From Halopseudomonas oceani (GTDB lineage Bacteria > Pseudomonadota > Gammaproteobacteria > Pseudomonadales > Pseudomonadaceae), in NCBI RefSeq assembly GCF_002903165.1, contig NZ_PPSK01000003.1, forward strand, positions 186,001 to 250,000: a DNA stretch of 64,000 nucleotides. The letters run 5' to 3'. Within the stretch, counting starts at the first letter, position 1, and every line of letters starts with the position of its first letter. Both the position numbers and the translations under genes were made by a program. The notes under the pieces were generated by a model. It was given only the letters and a program-made list of their open reading frames with translations. It was not told the origin of the DNA and made no database searches. Shown here one piece after another: positions 38,221-47,584 of this stretch.

Positions 38221-40161
38221 TTGAGTCAGCAAATAAAGCAACTGCCGTATAACCCAAGCATCCAGGGCCTCAGAGCTGTCGCCATCCTGCTGGTTTTAGC
38301 TGCGCACACCGGCGTCCCCTTCCTGTACGGCGGGTTTATCGGAGTGGACGTCTTTTTTGTCATCTCCGGATATCTGATCACGGGCCTGCTGATCACTGAA
38401 ATTGAGAAGGAAGGAGGACTGTCGTTATCACGCTTTTATGCCCGCCGGCTAAAACGGCTGATGCCCGCACTGATGCTCATGCTGATCGTCTCGGCAGCGG
38501 CTATATTTGCCTTAACGCCCGTCACCGAACACCCCGCCCAAGCATCGGCCGCAGCAAGCGCCGCAGCCTGGGTCAGTAATTTTTACTTCATCTTTGCCGA
38601 ACAGAACTATTTCGAGAGTACTTCTCTGGCGAATGCCTTTCTCCACACCTGGTCGCTCGGAGTGGAAGAACAGTTCTATCTGCTTTGGCCCCTGATGGTC
38701 ATGCTGGTCTGCAGCCTTGCGAGCAAATACCGCCTACCTCTGCTGCTGGCCATAACCCTGCTAAGCCTGGTCCTATGCATGTGGCTTGCCTACAGCAACC
38801 CGGTCCAAGCTTTCTATCTAATGCCTGCACGCATCTGGCAATTTGGTTTCGGCGCAATCACTTGGCTGCTGGCAAGACGGTTAGTATCGCCCTCGTCCGT
38901 CGCCACTACGATACAGCTTGTCATAGGGATTGCAGCCATTTTCGTCAGCGCGCTGTTAATCGGTGAAAACACACGTTATCCAGACTGGATCAGCCTTATA
39001 CCCACCCTGGCAACATCGCTCTGCCTGCTTGCGGTATCACCGGGCTCCCAGTGCATGGCAGCAACGCCGCTCGCGCGCGGCCCACTAAAGTACATTGGCG
39101 ACATATCGTATTCACTCTACCTGTGGCACTGGCCTGTACTCGTTATCGGCCAGCACCTGCTGACAGAGAAGACACTCTATACCCAGGCAGCTCTCGTATT
39201 AACCGCGTTCCTTCTTGCCCATCTATCTTACCGACTAGTTGAAAACCCCATTCGGCAATATCAAAACGCAAGAATCAGCCCCAAGTGGCAAATTGTTGCC
39301 AGCCTTGTCGTTATCGTGTTGATCAATGTGCAACTAATAAAGTGGCACAACAGCGCCTCAGACCAACTCGCCAGCGAAGCCCCGTCCGCTCTTGCCTTGG
39401 CTCGTTCTGACGCTCCGGAAATTTATCGCTATGGCTGCGATGATTGGTACGCATCCGCACAGGTAAAAACTTGCCACTTTGGCTCAAAAGAAGCCTCCAA
39501 GGTTGCTGTCATGTGGGGGGACAGTATCGGGCTACAGTGGTTTCCTGCAATCAAGCAGGCACTTGACCTGGATAGCGGCGAATGGCGGCTGGAAGTGATC
39601 ACGAAATCCTCGTGCCCAATAGTGGATCAGCCCATCTTTTACCAACGCATTGGGCGTATTTACACAGAGTGCAGCGAGTGGAAAAAGACCGCTGCCGCCT
39701 ACCTGAACAAGCTCGAACCTGACCTGTTGTTGATTGGGTCTGCAGGCACCTATGACCTGACCGAGGAACAATGGACAGAGGGAACCACACGAATATTTGA
39801 AGAACAGATCACGTCAGCAAAACGGATCGCAATAATTGCACCAACCTACGCGCTTGGCTTCAATGGCGTAACCTGCTTGATGGAGCATGGCGGCGTAGCT
39901 CGGGTCCAGGCGTCTAGCAAAGATACATGCAGCAGTCCTGCCGACGACAAACGGCGATCGAATGCCATAAAGGGCTTGCAGCGAGCAGTCGACTCATTAC
40001 TCAATACAGCCTTGGTTGACCTAAACGACGCGGTTTGCCCGGGCCAGCGATGCAATGCAATTAGCGGCGACCTAATCGTCTTCAGAGACAATCAGCACCT
40101 CACGGCCAGTTTTGCATTGAGCTTGGCAGACAACATGAGAGACGCACTGGGCATGCCATAG
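38221..40161 (+). CDS. OafA-type membrane acyltransferase with C-terminal SGNH domain
   Basis: This 646-residue protein has an acyltransferase-3 membrane domain (about 8-370, roughly ten hydrophobic segments) starting with NPSIQGLRAVAILLVLAAHT and YGGFIGVDVFFVISGYLI. A soluble periplasmic SGNH-like domain follows (about 395-646, with VMWGDSIGLQWFPAIKQAL). It probably O-acetylates a surface polysaccharide. The start is TTG (38221), seven bases after AAGGA; no in-frame ATG gives a complete first helix. Base composition falls toward A+T here, consistent with transfer of the cluster. Confidence 0.9.
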   Translation: MSQQIKQLPYNPSIQGLRAVAILLVLAAHTGVPFLYGGFIGVDVFFVISGYLITGLLITEIEKEGGLSLSRFYARRLKRLMPALMLMLIVSAAAIFALTPVTEHPAQASAAASAAAWVSNFYFIFAEQNYFESTSLANAFLHTWSLGVEEQFYLLWPLMVMLVCSLASKYRLPLLLAITLLSLVLCMWLAYSNPVQAFYLMPARIWQFGFGAITWLLARRLVSPSSVATTIQLVIGIAAIFVSALLIGENTRYPDWISLIPTLATSLCLLAVSPGSQCMAATPLARGPLKYIGDISYSLYLWHWPVLVIGQHLLTEKTLYTQAALVLTAFLLAHLSYRLVENPIRQYQNARISPKWQIVASLVVIVLINVQLIKWHNSASDQLASEAPSALALARSDAPEIYRYGCDDWYASAQVKTCHFGSKEASKVAVMWGDSIGLQWFPAIKQALDLDSGEWRLEVITKSSCPIVDQPIFYQRIGRIYTECSEWKKTAAAYLNKLEPDLLLIGSAGTYDLTEEQWTEGTTRIFEEQITSAKRIAIIAPTYALGFNGVTCLMEHGGVARVQASSKDTCSSPADDKRRSNAIKGLQRAVDSLLNTALVDLNDAVCPGQRCNAISGDLIVFRDNQHLTASFALSLADNMRDALGMP

Positions 40162-40215
40162 CGCTCACTGCACAGCATCAGCCCTAGCCTACACGACTAC
40201 AGAGCGACACCACAC

Positions 40216-41367
40216 TTGGATACTCCGCGACGCCGAATACTCATCATCACCCGCAACCTGCCACCTCTGGTGGGCGGAATGGAGCGGCTGAACTGGCACA
40301 TGGCGGATGAGTTGTCCAAATACGCGGAGGTGCGAGTCGTTGGGCCACGCGGCTCGGCCGCCCAAAAGCCCGACAACGTCCAGATTACTGAAGCGCCACT
40401 TAAGCCTCTGCCGCTGTTTCTAATAGTCGCGTTTATCAAAGGCCTGTGGGCTACCCTTCGCTGGCGGCCCGACACCATTCTTGCCGGCAGTGGGCTAACC
40501 GCGCCTATAGCATGGATCCTTGGCAAGCTCGCCGGAGCCAGGTCTGTCGCTTACCTGCACGGCTTCGACATCACCGTGGACCATGCTTTCTATCGCAGAC
40601 TATGGCGCCCCACGTTCAAGCGGCTGGATCACGTCATCGTAAATAGCACCCCCACAAAGCAGCTGGCGTTGGCGGCAGGCGTGAACGAGGAGCAACTCAG
40701 TATCGTGTTCCCAGGCGTCAGCATCCCTGCAGCGCCGCAGCCCGCCGAGCGCATCGCCGCATTCAGGGAAAAACACCGCCTGATGGGAAAAAAAATCCTG
40801 CTCTCTGTTGGCCGCCTTACCACCAGAAAAGGGCTGCGCGAATTTGTTGCACAGGGCCTACCCACAGCTGTGAACGCAGAACCCGATGCAATGCTGGTCG
40901 TGATCGGGGAAGCGCCCAGAAACTCCCTCGGTGCGGGCATTCAGACCGTGGAAAGCATACAGGCGGCCGCAGCAAGGGCTGGTGTTGGTGCAAATGTCAT
41001 CTTCCTTGGCGTTATTACCAATCCGGCTGAACTGGCCACGGCCTATGAAGCAGCTGACGTGCATGTATTCCCTGTCCGCCACATTCCGGATGATCCTGAG
41101 GGCTTTGGTATGGTAGCTATTGAAGCGGCTGCGCATGGGTTGCCAACGGTGGCATTTGCGACTGGAGGGGTGGTGGATGCGGTTGCCGAAGGACAATCAG
41201 GTCATCTCGCACAGGCTGATAACTACCAGGCTTTTAGCCACGCCTTAGCAGCAGCCTTAAGCACTGAAAGGCTTACCTGGCGTGCGAAAGCCCTGGAGTT
41301 CGTGGAGCCTTTTGCCTGGCCCGCTTTTGGTGAGCGACTGGCTGCTCAGATTGCTCCCAACAGATAG
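40216..41367 (+). CDS. GT4-family glycosyltransferase
   Basis: This 383-residue cytoplasmic enzyme has the GT-B fold of GT4. The N-terminal acceptor half includes ILIITRNLPPLVGGMERLNWHMADEL. The C-terminal donor half includes SVGRLTTRKGLREF and the retaining-enzyme E-x7-E region in DPEGFGMVAIEAAAHGLPTVA. It adds a sugar to a lipid-linked glycan; donor and linkage cannot be read from sequence. The only workable start is a TTG at 40216, with a weak ribosome-binding site. It follows the acyltransferase gene by 54 bases. Confidence 0.88.
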   Translation: MDTPRRRILIITRNLPPLVGGMERLNWHMADELSKYAEVRVVGPRGSAAQKPDNVQITEAPLKPLPLFLIVAFIKGLWATLRWRPDTILAGSGLTAPIAWILGKLAGARSVAYLHGFDITVDHAFYRRLWRPTFKRLDHVIVNSTPTKQLALAAGVNEEQLSIVFPGVSIPAAPQPAERIAAFREKHRLMGKKILLSVGRLTTRKGLREFVAQGLPTAVNAEPDAMLVVIGEAPRNSLGAGIQTVESIQAAAARAGVGANVIFLGVITNPAELATAYEAADVHVFPVRHIPDDPEGFGMVAIEAAAHGLPTVAFATGGVVDAVAEGQSGHLAQADNYQAFSHALAAALSTERLTWRAKALEFVEPFAWPAFGERLAAQIAPNR

Positions 41368-41409
41368 CAAGCTAGGCTCTCAATTGAGGCGCACGAGAGT
41401 AAATGACAC

Positions 41410-42525
41410 ATGCATATACTGATATTTTGCAAGCGACAATACACGGCACGCGACCTCTTGGATGATCGCTATGGACGCCTGTATGAAATACCAGAGGCGT
41501 TGGCGCGTGCTGGTCATAAAGTTAGCGGCCTCATCACCAGCTACCGGTACCGTCCCGAGTCAGAACACACATCCGGCTCAGGAGTACGATGGCTATCAGT
41601 CAACCTCACTCCTGCTGCGCCTTGGAAGTGGTATCGCCAGCTAGGCCATCTGCGTAAAGACAAGCCAGACGTAATCTGGGCGTCATCGGATGCTCTGCAC
41701 TGTATCGCCGCAATAAAATTAGGCCAACTGCTTAATGCCCCAGTTGTGCTGGACCTGTACGACAACTACGACCACTTTACCCTGACCGCTCTGCCGTTCG
41801 TTCGCCACCAATTTCACCAGGCATGCAGAAGCGCTGCAGTGATAACAACGGTAAGCAATACCTTGGCAAATTATGTGCGCGAGATGATTGCCCCGGCGAC
41901 GCCAGTCCAAGTAATCGGCAACGGAGTAAACACAAAAGTATTCAAGCCACTTGCCGCCAAGCAATGCCGAGAGCAACTCAATTTGCCATTAGGGGCCCGG
42001 ATAATAGGGACAGCTGGAGCGATAAACGCAAGCAGGAACATCAACGACCTGTTTGAGGCCTTTACACTCATGGCAGATAGAGACACTGACCTCTACTTAG
42101 CCATCGCAGGCCCTCAAGACAAGACACCTGCACTCTATGCTCATCCACGCATTATCAACATGGGCATTCTGGACTGGCAGCTGGTGCCGATGCTAATTAA
42201 CGCGTTAGATGTCGCAGTGGTCTGCAACCGGGACGACACGTTCGGACGCTATTGTTTCCCCTTGAAGTTTCAAGAGGCGATGGCATGCGGCGTACCAGTA
42301 TGTGCAGCGATGGTAGGTGATGTAGCCCACCTGTTAAAAGATCATCCGACGATGCAATACAGGCCAGGGGATGCTCTGCAACTGGCAGAAAAGCTGAACA
42401 CCTTGCTGGCTGGCGAGAGGGGATCCGTTAGCTACACCGTCTCAGACTGGACAGCGCTTGCAGCACAATTGGATAAAATCTTGCAAAATGCCGCTCAGCA
42501 ACTTCCGGCCAGCCCCAGAAACTAA
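41410..42525 (+). CDS. GT4-family glycosyltransferase
   Basis: This 371-residue GT-B enzyme has MHILIFCKRQYTARDLLDDRYGRLYEIPEALARAGH at the N-terminus, a central VIGNGVNTKVFKP, and a donor-site stretch FGRYCFPLKFQEAMACGVPVCA carrying the GT4 glutamate. It lies 42 bases after the other GT4 gene and is the last gene of the plus-strand run, ending only 11 bases from the convergent TagF-like gene. Substrate is unknown; low-GC codon choice suggests recent acquisition. Confidence 0.87.
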   Translation: MHILIFCKRQYTARDLLDDRYGRLYEIPEALARAGHKVSGLITSYRYRPESEHTSGSGVRWLSVNLTPAAPWKWYRQLGHLRKDKPDVIWASSDALHCIAAIKLGQLLNAPVVLDLYDNYDHFTLTALPFVRHQFHQACRSAAVITTVSNTLANYVREMIAPATPVQVIGNGVNTKVFKPLAAKQCREQLNLPLGARIIGTAGAINASRNINDLFEAFTLMADRDTDLYLAIAGPQDKTPALYAHPRIINMGILDWQLVPMLINALDVAVVCNRDDTFGRYCFPLKFQEAMACGVPVCAAMVGDVAHLLKDHPTMQYRPGDALQLAEKLNTLLAGERGSVSYTVSDWTALAAQLDKILQNAAQQLPASPRN

Positions 42526-42536
42526 CATCCCCTTGC

Positions 42537-43991
42537 TCACACTTTGCCGACGCCACGTAAGGAACGGATGCAGGCCATTAAACGCGGCGAGCCTTTTACC
42601 GCTTCTCCAAAAACAATGCGGCTCTGATTCAGTTTTCGGCGCGCTAACTTACGCCATTTTGGTTCCCGGACTTTCTCCTCCCGGAGCGACTTTAGCGCAG
42701 AAACCAGCTGTGCCAACGTCGGCGGTAATGGCGGCACCAGCTCTGCATTGCCAGACGACAGGGCTGCCGGTCGAAGCGGCTTTCTAATATAGGGAGGCGG
42801 AGAAGGAATACACGTGATCGCCTCCTCGGAAGCCCCACCCTGACAGAGACGCTTCAGAAAATCAGCGACTCGCTCACCCGCCCGACCGTCCAGCAACGGC
42901 AAATGATTAGCCAAAGCACCTGACAAGTCTCTCACGTCGGCCTCGCCAGCAATGACCGAATCTAGAAACGTGCTCACGTCGCCAGGAGCGCTAGCAACAG
43001 CAAAATGCCTGACTAATTGCTTAGACTCCTGATTCAGCGGCTCGCCCTCTGGGTTGATAAGCGCCAGAACAGGCTTGCCTGTTACCAGGTACTCAAGAAG
43101 AAAAGAGCCAACATCCGTAATCAGCGCGTCGGATGCCGCAAAAGCGCCGGAATGACTTGGGGACTCATCGAGCACCAGGCCAGCCTGCGCCAACTCTTCA
43201 CGCAACAACGGAAGCTGGTCCGCAGTCAATAGTCCCTCACGCACAACCGCAGGCAGCAAACCTGGATGTGGACGCCAAAGTAAACAAATATCTTTTCGTC
43301 GGGAGAAGGCAAACTCAAATATCTCCGGCCCCAGCAAGTCAAACGTGGAGAAATTAGAAACCTGAGAGTGTGACTTACCAAAACTAAAATGAGCGTTCCA
43401 CAAAATCACCTTCCGACCTTTGATAGCGCTGGTCCAGTCCTCACGAAACGGCGCAGCGGTCGAGCTTATAAGGCGATCGAAACGAGGCAGCCCAAGTACA
43501 TAAACATGGCCAGCCCCCGAAGGGCAGTACTCTTGATAAAGTGTTTTCTCGTACCGTGAGCGCGCCACAACCGCCGTGGCATGAAGCTGGGCAGGCTGAC
43601 AGTATTGAAGGCGCAGGTTCTTATTACCCCCCCCCATAACCAAACCGTAAGGAATATATACCGTTACCGGTACAAGAGCTCGCACATGGTCAAACCATAA
43701 CCCCTCAGGACGCTCTCTATCATAAGGATGGTTAAAGATCACTGCATCGAACTGATCACGATGCAGAATCACGCTTTCATCCCATTCAAGAAACGGCACC
43801 GCATCACGCTGCAACAGTTCCTGCATCAACGTAAGCTTTTCCGCAGAAACAGAAGGGTTTTCATAATTGTAAGGAAGCACCCATACAACAGGAGAGAAGC
43901 TATCACTATGCCTCATCGCCTCCCATACTGAGGCAATATTTACCCATGCCTCAGGGCGCTGCAGCAGCAGCAAAACTCTTACAGGCTGCAT
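42537..43991 (-). CDS. TagF-like CDP-glycerol/polyol-phosphate transferase
   Basis: This 484-residue protein resembles the CDP-glycerol glycerophosphotransferase family. Its GT-B-like core has KVILWNAHFSFGKSHS, DICLLWRPHPGLLP, and the donor-site stretch SDALITDVGSFLLEYLVTGKPVLAL. Such enzymes add glycerol-phosphate or ribitol-phosphate from a CDP-linked donor to an acceptor, as in teichoic acids and some Gram-negative capsules. A basic tail of about 60 residues (REPKWRKLARRKLNQSR) may associate with the membrane. It is the last gene of the Wzx-to-TagF minus-strand run; the nucleotidyltransferase just upstream could make its activated donor. Confidence 0.82.
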   Translation of the reverse strand: MQPVRVLLLLQRPEAWVNIASVWEAMRHSDSFSPVVWVLPYNYENPSVSAEKLTLMQELLQRDAVPFLEWDESVILHRDQFDAVIFNHPYDRERPEGLWFDHVRALVPVTVYIPYGLVMGGGNKNLRLQYCQPAQLHATAVVARSRYEKTLYQEYCPSGAGHVYVLGLPRFDRLISSTAAPFREDWTSAIKGRKVILWNAHFSFGKSHSQVSNFSTFDLLGPEIFEFAFSRRKDICLLWRPHPGLLPAVVREGLLTADQLPLLREELAQAGLVLDESPSHSGAFAASDALITDVGSFLLEYLVTGKPVLALINPEGEPLNQESKQLVRHFAVASAPGDVSTFLDSVIAGEADVRDLSGALANHLPLLDGRAGERVADFLKRLCQGGASEEAITCIPSPPPYIRKPLRPAALSSGNAELVPPLPPTLAQLVSALKSLREEKVREPKWRKLARRKLNQSRIVFGEAVKGSPRLMACIRSLRGVGKV

Positions 43992-44085
43992 TTAAAACCC
44001 TTTTGCAAAAGTCAGAAAAAGGTGCAGTTCGCCGGAACGTCCCGATCAGGGAATAGCACTAGACACCGCGCGTCCCGAAAACAAC

Positions 44086-44760
44086 TCAAGAACGAGCACT
44101 CCCGACGCCAAGCAAGAAGGCATTAGCAGCAGCCAGGTCAGCAGGCGTATCGACCTCATGCAAGTCAAGTAGCTTTGCAGGTAATGGCAGAGAAGGCTCA
44201 AGCGCCTGATAGACAAAGCCTTCTGCCTGCTCCAACCTCACCGGCGGCCCTGCAAAGATATTGGCCCATTCGTACTCACTGTCCAGGTCGCGGCCAAAGT
44301 GGGTCACCTCCAATGCATCACCAGCGCTCTGCCCAACCTCAACCAGCACAGCATTTTCACTTTTGGCACGCGTCACGCCGACCAGTGAACAGTGCTCATT
44401 AGCAGCTCGAATGAAACTTACCAGCGATCCGTCGTCAATAATCAGGTCACCATCCAAATATAGAACCTTAGAATGGAAACCAAGACTTCCGATAGCAATA
44501 CTATGGGCTGTGTTGGTTTCCCTATATTGAGGATTTCGAACCAATACAACATCCCGATGGTATCTGGCGCAATAGTCAGCCACCAACTCCTCGCGGTATC
44601 CAATGACAACATGTATACGTGATACCTGCGGCCTGAGTGACTCTATCAGCCGGGTCAGAATCGTCTTTCCATCTACTTCTATCAAACACTTCGGCAACCC
44701 AAGCCCCAGCCTGGAACCAAGACCAGCACACGCAATTACAGCGCCTTCAACAGCTTGCAT
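44086..44760 (-). CDS. MobA-like/LicC-like nucleotidyltransferase
   Basis: This 224-residue cytoplasmic enzyme has the NTP-transferase signature AGLGSRLGLGLPKCLIEVDGK, followed by IHVVIGYREELV, NTAHSIAIGS and the metal-binding LYLDGDLIID. This subgroup includes CTP:phosphocholine and related cytidylyltransferases that activate small phospho-compounds for transfer to glycans. The substrate is not certain. It starts inside the HAD gene (25-base overlap, GGAGG site) and lies upstream of the TagF-like gene, so it probably supplies that transferase with its donor. Confidence 0.85.
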   Translation of the reverse strand: MQAVEGAVIACAGLGSRLGLGLPKCLIEVDGKTILTRLIESLRPQVSRIHVVIGYREELVADYCARYHRDVVLVRNPQYRETNTAHSIAIGSLGFHSKVLYLDGDLIIDDGSLVSFIRAANEHCSLVGVTRAKSENAVLVEVGQSAGDALEVTHFGRDLDSEYEWANIFAGPPVRLEQAEGFVYQALEPSLPLPAKLLDLHEVDTPADLAAANAFLLGVGSARS

Positions 44761-45338
44761 AGAGCCTCCGGAGAATTGACCAGCAATGTCGACGCATCAA
44801 CGGTGCAGGGCGCAGGGGGGTGCACAGCCCCATATGCAATACCTATTTCCGCCTCGGAAAGCATAGATACGTCATTAGCACCATCTCCAATCGCGACGTG
44901 ACGTTCAAATTTCCCCGACGCCCGACTCTCTCTAACAACCTGCCCCTTATCGATGATGTGGTTCAGCCTGACGCTACCGGAGCTGATAGTGGCAGAGGAG
45001 CAGAACCAGCGACACGCTAGCCGCTCCATAAGCGGCTGCAGCCAAATATCCAAATTGCCTGTCACAACAGCGCACTGCTCAGACCGGCCGTTGATGAAAT
45101 CGACCAGCTCGGACTGCATAGGAATTGAATCGACTACAGAGTGCACTCGCTCCAATGGCACCTGACCAAGAATAAGACAGCGAAGGCGCATTGAGTCGGT
45201 GAAAGGAATGAGGCCGTCCATCGTCAGTCGGGTCAAAGTAGCAATTTCGTCAGCGACCCCAAGCTCAGAAGCGATACAAGGTAAAAGTTCTGTCGTGGTA
45301 ATGGTACCGTCAAGATCGAAAAAAAAAGCCGTTTTCAT
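44736..45338 (-). CDS. HAD-superfamily phosphatase (PSP/HAD-IB-like)
   Basis: This 200-residue enzyme has motif I FFFDLDGT (D8 nucleophile, D10 acid/base), motif II VVTGN and motif III GDGANDVSMLSEAEIGIAYG. The family removes phosphate from small molecules such as phosphoserine. ATG 45338 follows GGAGA; the frame extends nine codons upstream into the methyltransferase gene, which it overlaps by ATGA. Tight overlap with the nucleotidyltransferase gene suggests that the two act on the same metabolite. Confidence 0.85.
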   Translation of the reverse strand: MKTAFFFDLDGTITTTELLPCIASELGVADEIATLTRLTMDGLIPFTDSMRLRCLILGQVPLERVHSVVDSIPMQSELVDFINGRSEQCAVVTGNLDIWLQPLMERLACRWFCSSATISSGSVRLNHIIDKGQVVRESRASGKFERHVAIGDGANDVSMLSEAEIGIAYGAVHPPAPCTVDASTLLVNSPEALCKLLKAL

Positions 45339-46093
45339 CGGTTTCTCTCCAACAGGAACCAGCACTGCCGAGTGTCGCTCCGATTGTTCAAAACCCTGTC
45401 ATCGTAGACATCTCCAGCACCAACAAAGCGAAAGTTGGGAGCGGGCATCTCTGTGCGAATGAAAGCCTCTAGCTCTTCCCTGGTACGATATATCGCGTTG
45501 TAATACTGCTCCATATCCTCAGAGAAATGCTCAGATATCGTTAACCGCCGCCCAAGCCCGACAGGCTCGCGGAGCAAAATGAGGCCACCAGGCGCGATTG
45601 CATTAGCAATACATCGCAACGCGTTACCCAACTCCGTATCATTAAGGTATATCAGCACACCAGCGCACAAAACACGGTCGAAGGGCTCAACAACACCCAG
45701 TGTATGCAACGAAAAATCATCTGCCGACGCAACAAAGAAAGAACTATTCTCTGAAGAGAAATGTTGCCGAGAGTACTCGACTAACCCTTCGCAAGCATCA
45801 ATACCATAGTAACTAGCAGTAACGGGTATCAAATTTTTCGCCCAACGCCCTGTACCACACCCCACATCAAGCAAACGCTCCGAGCCACTCAATTGCAGGA
45901 GGGGAAGCAACTTCTGCTTTTCAGCAATATCGCGATTTAGTGCAAGGTCTGAGTCTTTATCTTGATAAATAACCGCATGCAACGGGCCGACGGATTCAAT
46001 CTTCTCAGCTCGCTTATCAAAAAAACTACTCACCGACTTTTTGTCTATCTCCGGCCCACCACACTCTCCGGGCCCTGTATAGGTTCTGGTCAT
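45335..46093 (-). CDS. Class I SAM-dependent methyltransferase
   Basis: This 252-residue protein has SAM motif I LLDVGCGTGRWAKNL, then YYGIDACEGLVEYSRQHF and GGLILLREPVGLG. A long N-terminal region before motif I (about 70 residues) carries SSFFDKRAEKI, typical of glycan or small-molecule methyltransferases. No RNA-binding domain is visible. Its TGA overlaps the ATG of the HAD gene, and its start lies 16 bases after the flippase stop, placing it in the same operon. The acceptor is unknown; a role in modifying the glycan or its phospho-substituent is inference. Confidence 0.82.
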   Translation of the reverse strand: MTRTYTGPGECGGPEIDKKSVSSFFDKRAEKIESVGPLHAVIYQDKDSDLALNRDIAEKQKLLPLLQLSGSERLLDVGCGTGRWAKNLIPVTASYYGIDACEGLVEYSRQHFSSENSSFFVASADDFSLHTLGVVEPFDRVLCAGVLIYLNDTELGNALRCIANAIAPGGLILLREPVGLGRRLTISEHFSEDMEQYYNAIYRTREELEAFIRTEMPAPNFRFVGAGDVYDDRVLNNRSDTRQCWFLLERNR

Positions 46094-46109
46094 TGCTTCT
46101 AACGCCTCC

Positions 46110-47369
46110 CTAGGATTCGTACCGGACTTTGCGGCTCACCCGTTTAGGGCGAAAAAATAAGATCATGGCCGTACCAACTGCCGTCATTAACCACTCAGAA
46201 ATGGCAACAGCCAAAGGCAGGCCGAGAACGCCAAAGCGACCTACCAAACCGACAGCAGAAAATATAAGAGCAGCCATCCCCACCACCTCGAATACCACTC
46301 GCGTCCAAGGCTTACCCAGCGCCATCAGCGTATTGCCAGCGACCAAACGCAGAGCCATTCCCGGTATAGCAATGCACAACCAACGAACCATGTCGGCTAT
46401 CCCCAGGTACTCATCCCCAAAGAGCTGGTCCAACAGAGGGGAAGATACCCAGACTGCAGCCGCCAGAGCAACGCTGTAACAAGCGGCAGCTGCGTACATC
46501 CATACCAGCAGATCCGCCAAACCTGCTGGCCTCCCGGCTTCGCGAAACATACGTGGCAACGCTGAAAGCATCATGGCCGCAACCGGAAGAGTAACCGCAC
46601 CCACGACTCGAGCTGACGCCGCATAAACACCAGCTGAAATAGGTGGGAGAAGCTTCAGTGATATCGTCTTGTCAAGCTCAGCCGGACCCGCTTTGGTGAT
46701 ATTCATGGCAGCGTAGCCAAAACCTTCGCGCCACTCGCTTTTGATCGGTAAACGCCAGCTATGCCAAGAAGGCCAGCGAGCTGGCAGCATCATTGCTCCC
46801 ACCCCCAGAGCAACAAGCGAGGCTAATGTGTAACCTAAAACATAAGCGTCAAAAGGATCGGCCAACCCAAGCACAGCCACCGACAAAGCGACCATGAGGC
46901 GAAGCCCTAGAGGGGAAAGCTGCAAGAGCTGCGCCCTTGCGACCCGCCCCAAGGCATGATGCTCTGAGGTCATCAGTGCATAAAGCGGCTGCAGAAGAAT
47001 TTCAGCAAAACCAATCAACAGCAGCGCTCTAAAAGGTAACAGCGCAGCGCCAAACGCAGCGGAGGAGATTGATAGATAACCTATGAACAGCACAATCCCA
47101 CATACGAGGGTACAAGGAATAGCCCAAGGGAGTATGCGATCTCTTGAACAAGGATCTTTGGCGACACCAGCGAGCAAAACAACATGTGTCCCGAAAGTGG
47201 AGCAAGCTCCCATCAACACTGCCAAGGCTGAAGCACCTGCAAACGCACCAAATTGCTCTGCTCCCAACATTCTAGCGACCAAAAGCAAAGTGCTTGCCTG
47301 AACAACCAAGCGTAATGCCAGGACTACACTAGTGCGAAGAGTACCAAGTGCAATCGTCCCTCGAAGCAT
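46110..47369 (-). CDS. Wzx-type polysaccharide flippase
   Basis: This protein of about 419 residues is almost entirely hydrophobic, with 12 or more membrane segments and the polysaccharide-transporter start TLRTSVVLALRLVVQASTLLLVARMLGAEQFGAFAGA. It should move an undecaprenyl-linked glycan unit across the inner membrane. The start is uncertain: ATG 47369 is used, but ATG 47384 and GTG 47411 are in frame. It is the first gene of a close set running through the methyltransferase, HAD, nucleotidyltransferase and TagF-like genes. No Wzy polymerase or Wzz is recognised in the window. Confidence 0.85.
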   Translation of the reverse strand: MLRGTIALGTLRTSVVLALRLVVQASTLLLVARMLGAEQFGAFAGASALAVLMGACSTFGTHVVLLAGVAKDPCSRDRILPWAIPCTLVCGIVLFIGYLSISSAAFGAALLPFRALLLIGFAEILLQPLYALMTSEHHALGRVARAQLLQLSPLGLRLMVALSVAVLGLADPFDAYVLGYTLASLVALGVGAMMLPARWPSWHSWRLPIKSEWREGFGYAAMNITKAGPAELDKTISLKLLPPISAGVYAASARVVGAVTLPVAAMMLSALPRMFREAGRPAGLADLLVWMYAAAACYSVALAAAVWVSSPLLDQLFGDEYLGIADMVRWLCIAIPGMALRLVAGNTLMALGKPWTRVVFEVVGMAALIFSAVGLVGRFGVLGLPLAVAISEWLMTAVGTAMILFFRPKRVSRKVRYES

Positions 47370-47584
47370 GATCAAAAGCCCCATTCTGCGAACACGCAGC
47401 GATATGCCCACTCAGTATGCTGAGGCATCTGGCTTGGCTCTATTGTTGGGATCATGCCTGAGGATTACTCACAATAACCGGAGCTGAGAGCCTCGCACTA
47501 TGAATGCGACTGTTTCCGACAAAACTAGCCGTGGCAACACCAGCCAAGGGTATCATCTCCCTTATCCCTCTTGACCAAGGCACC

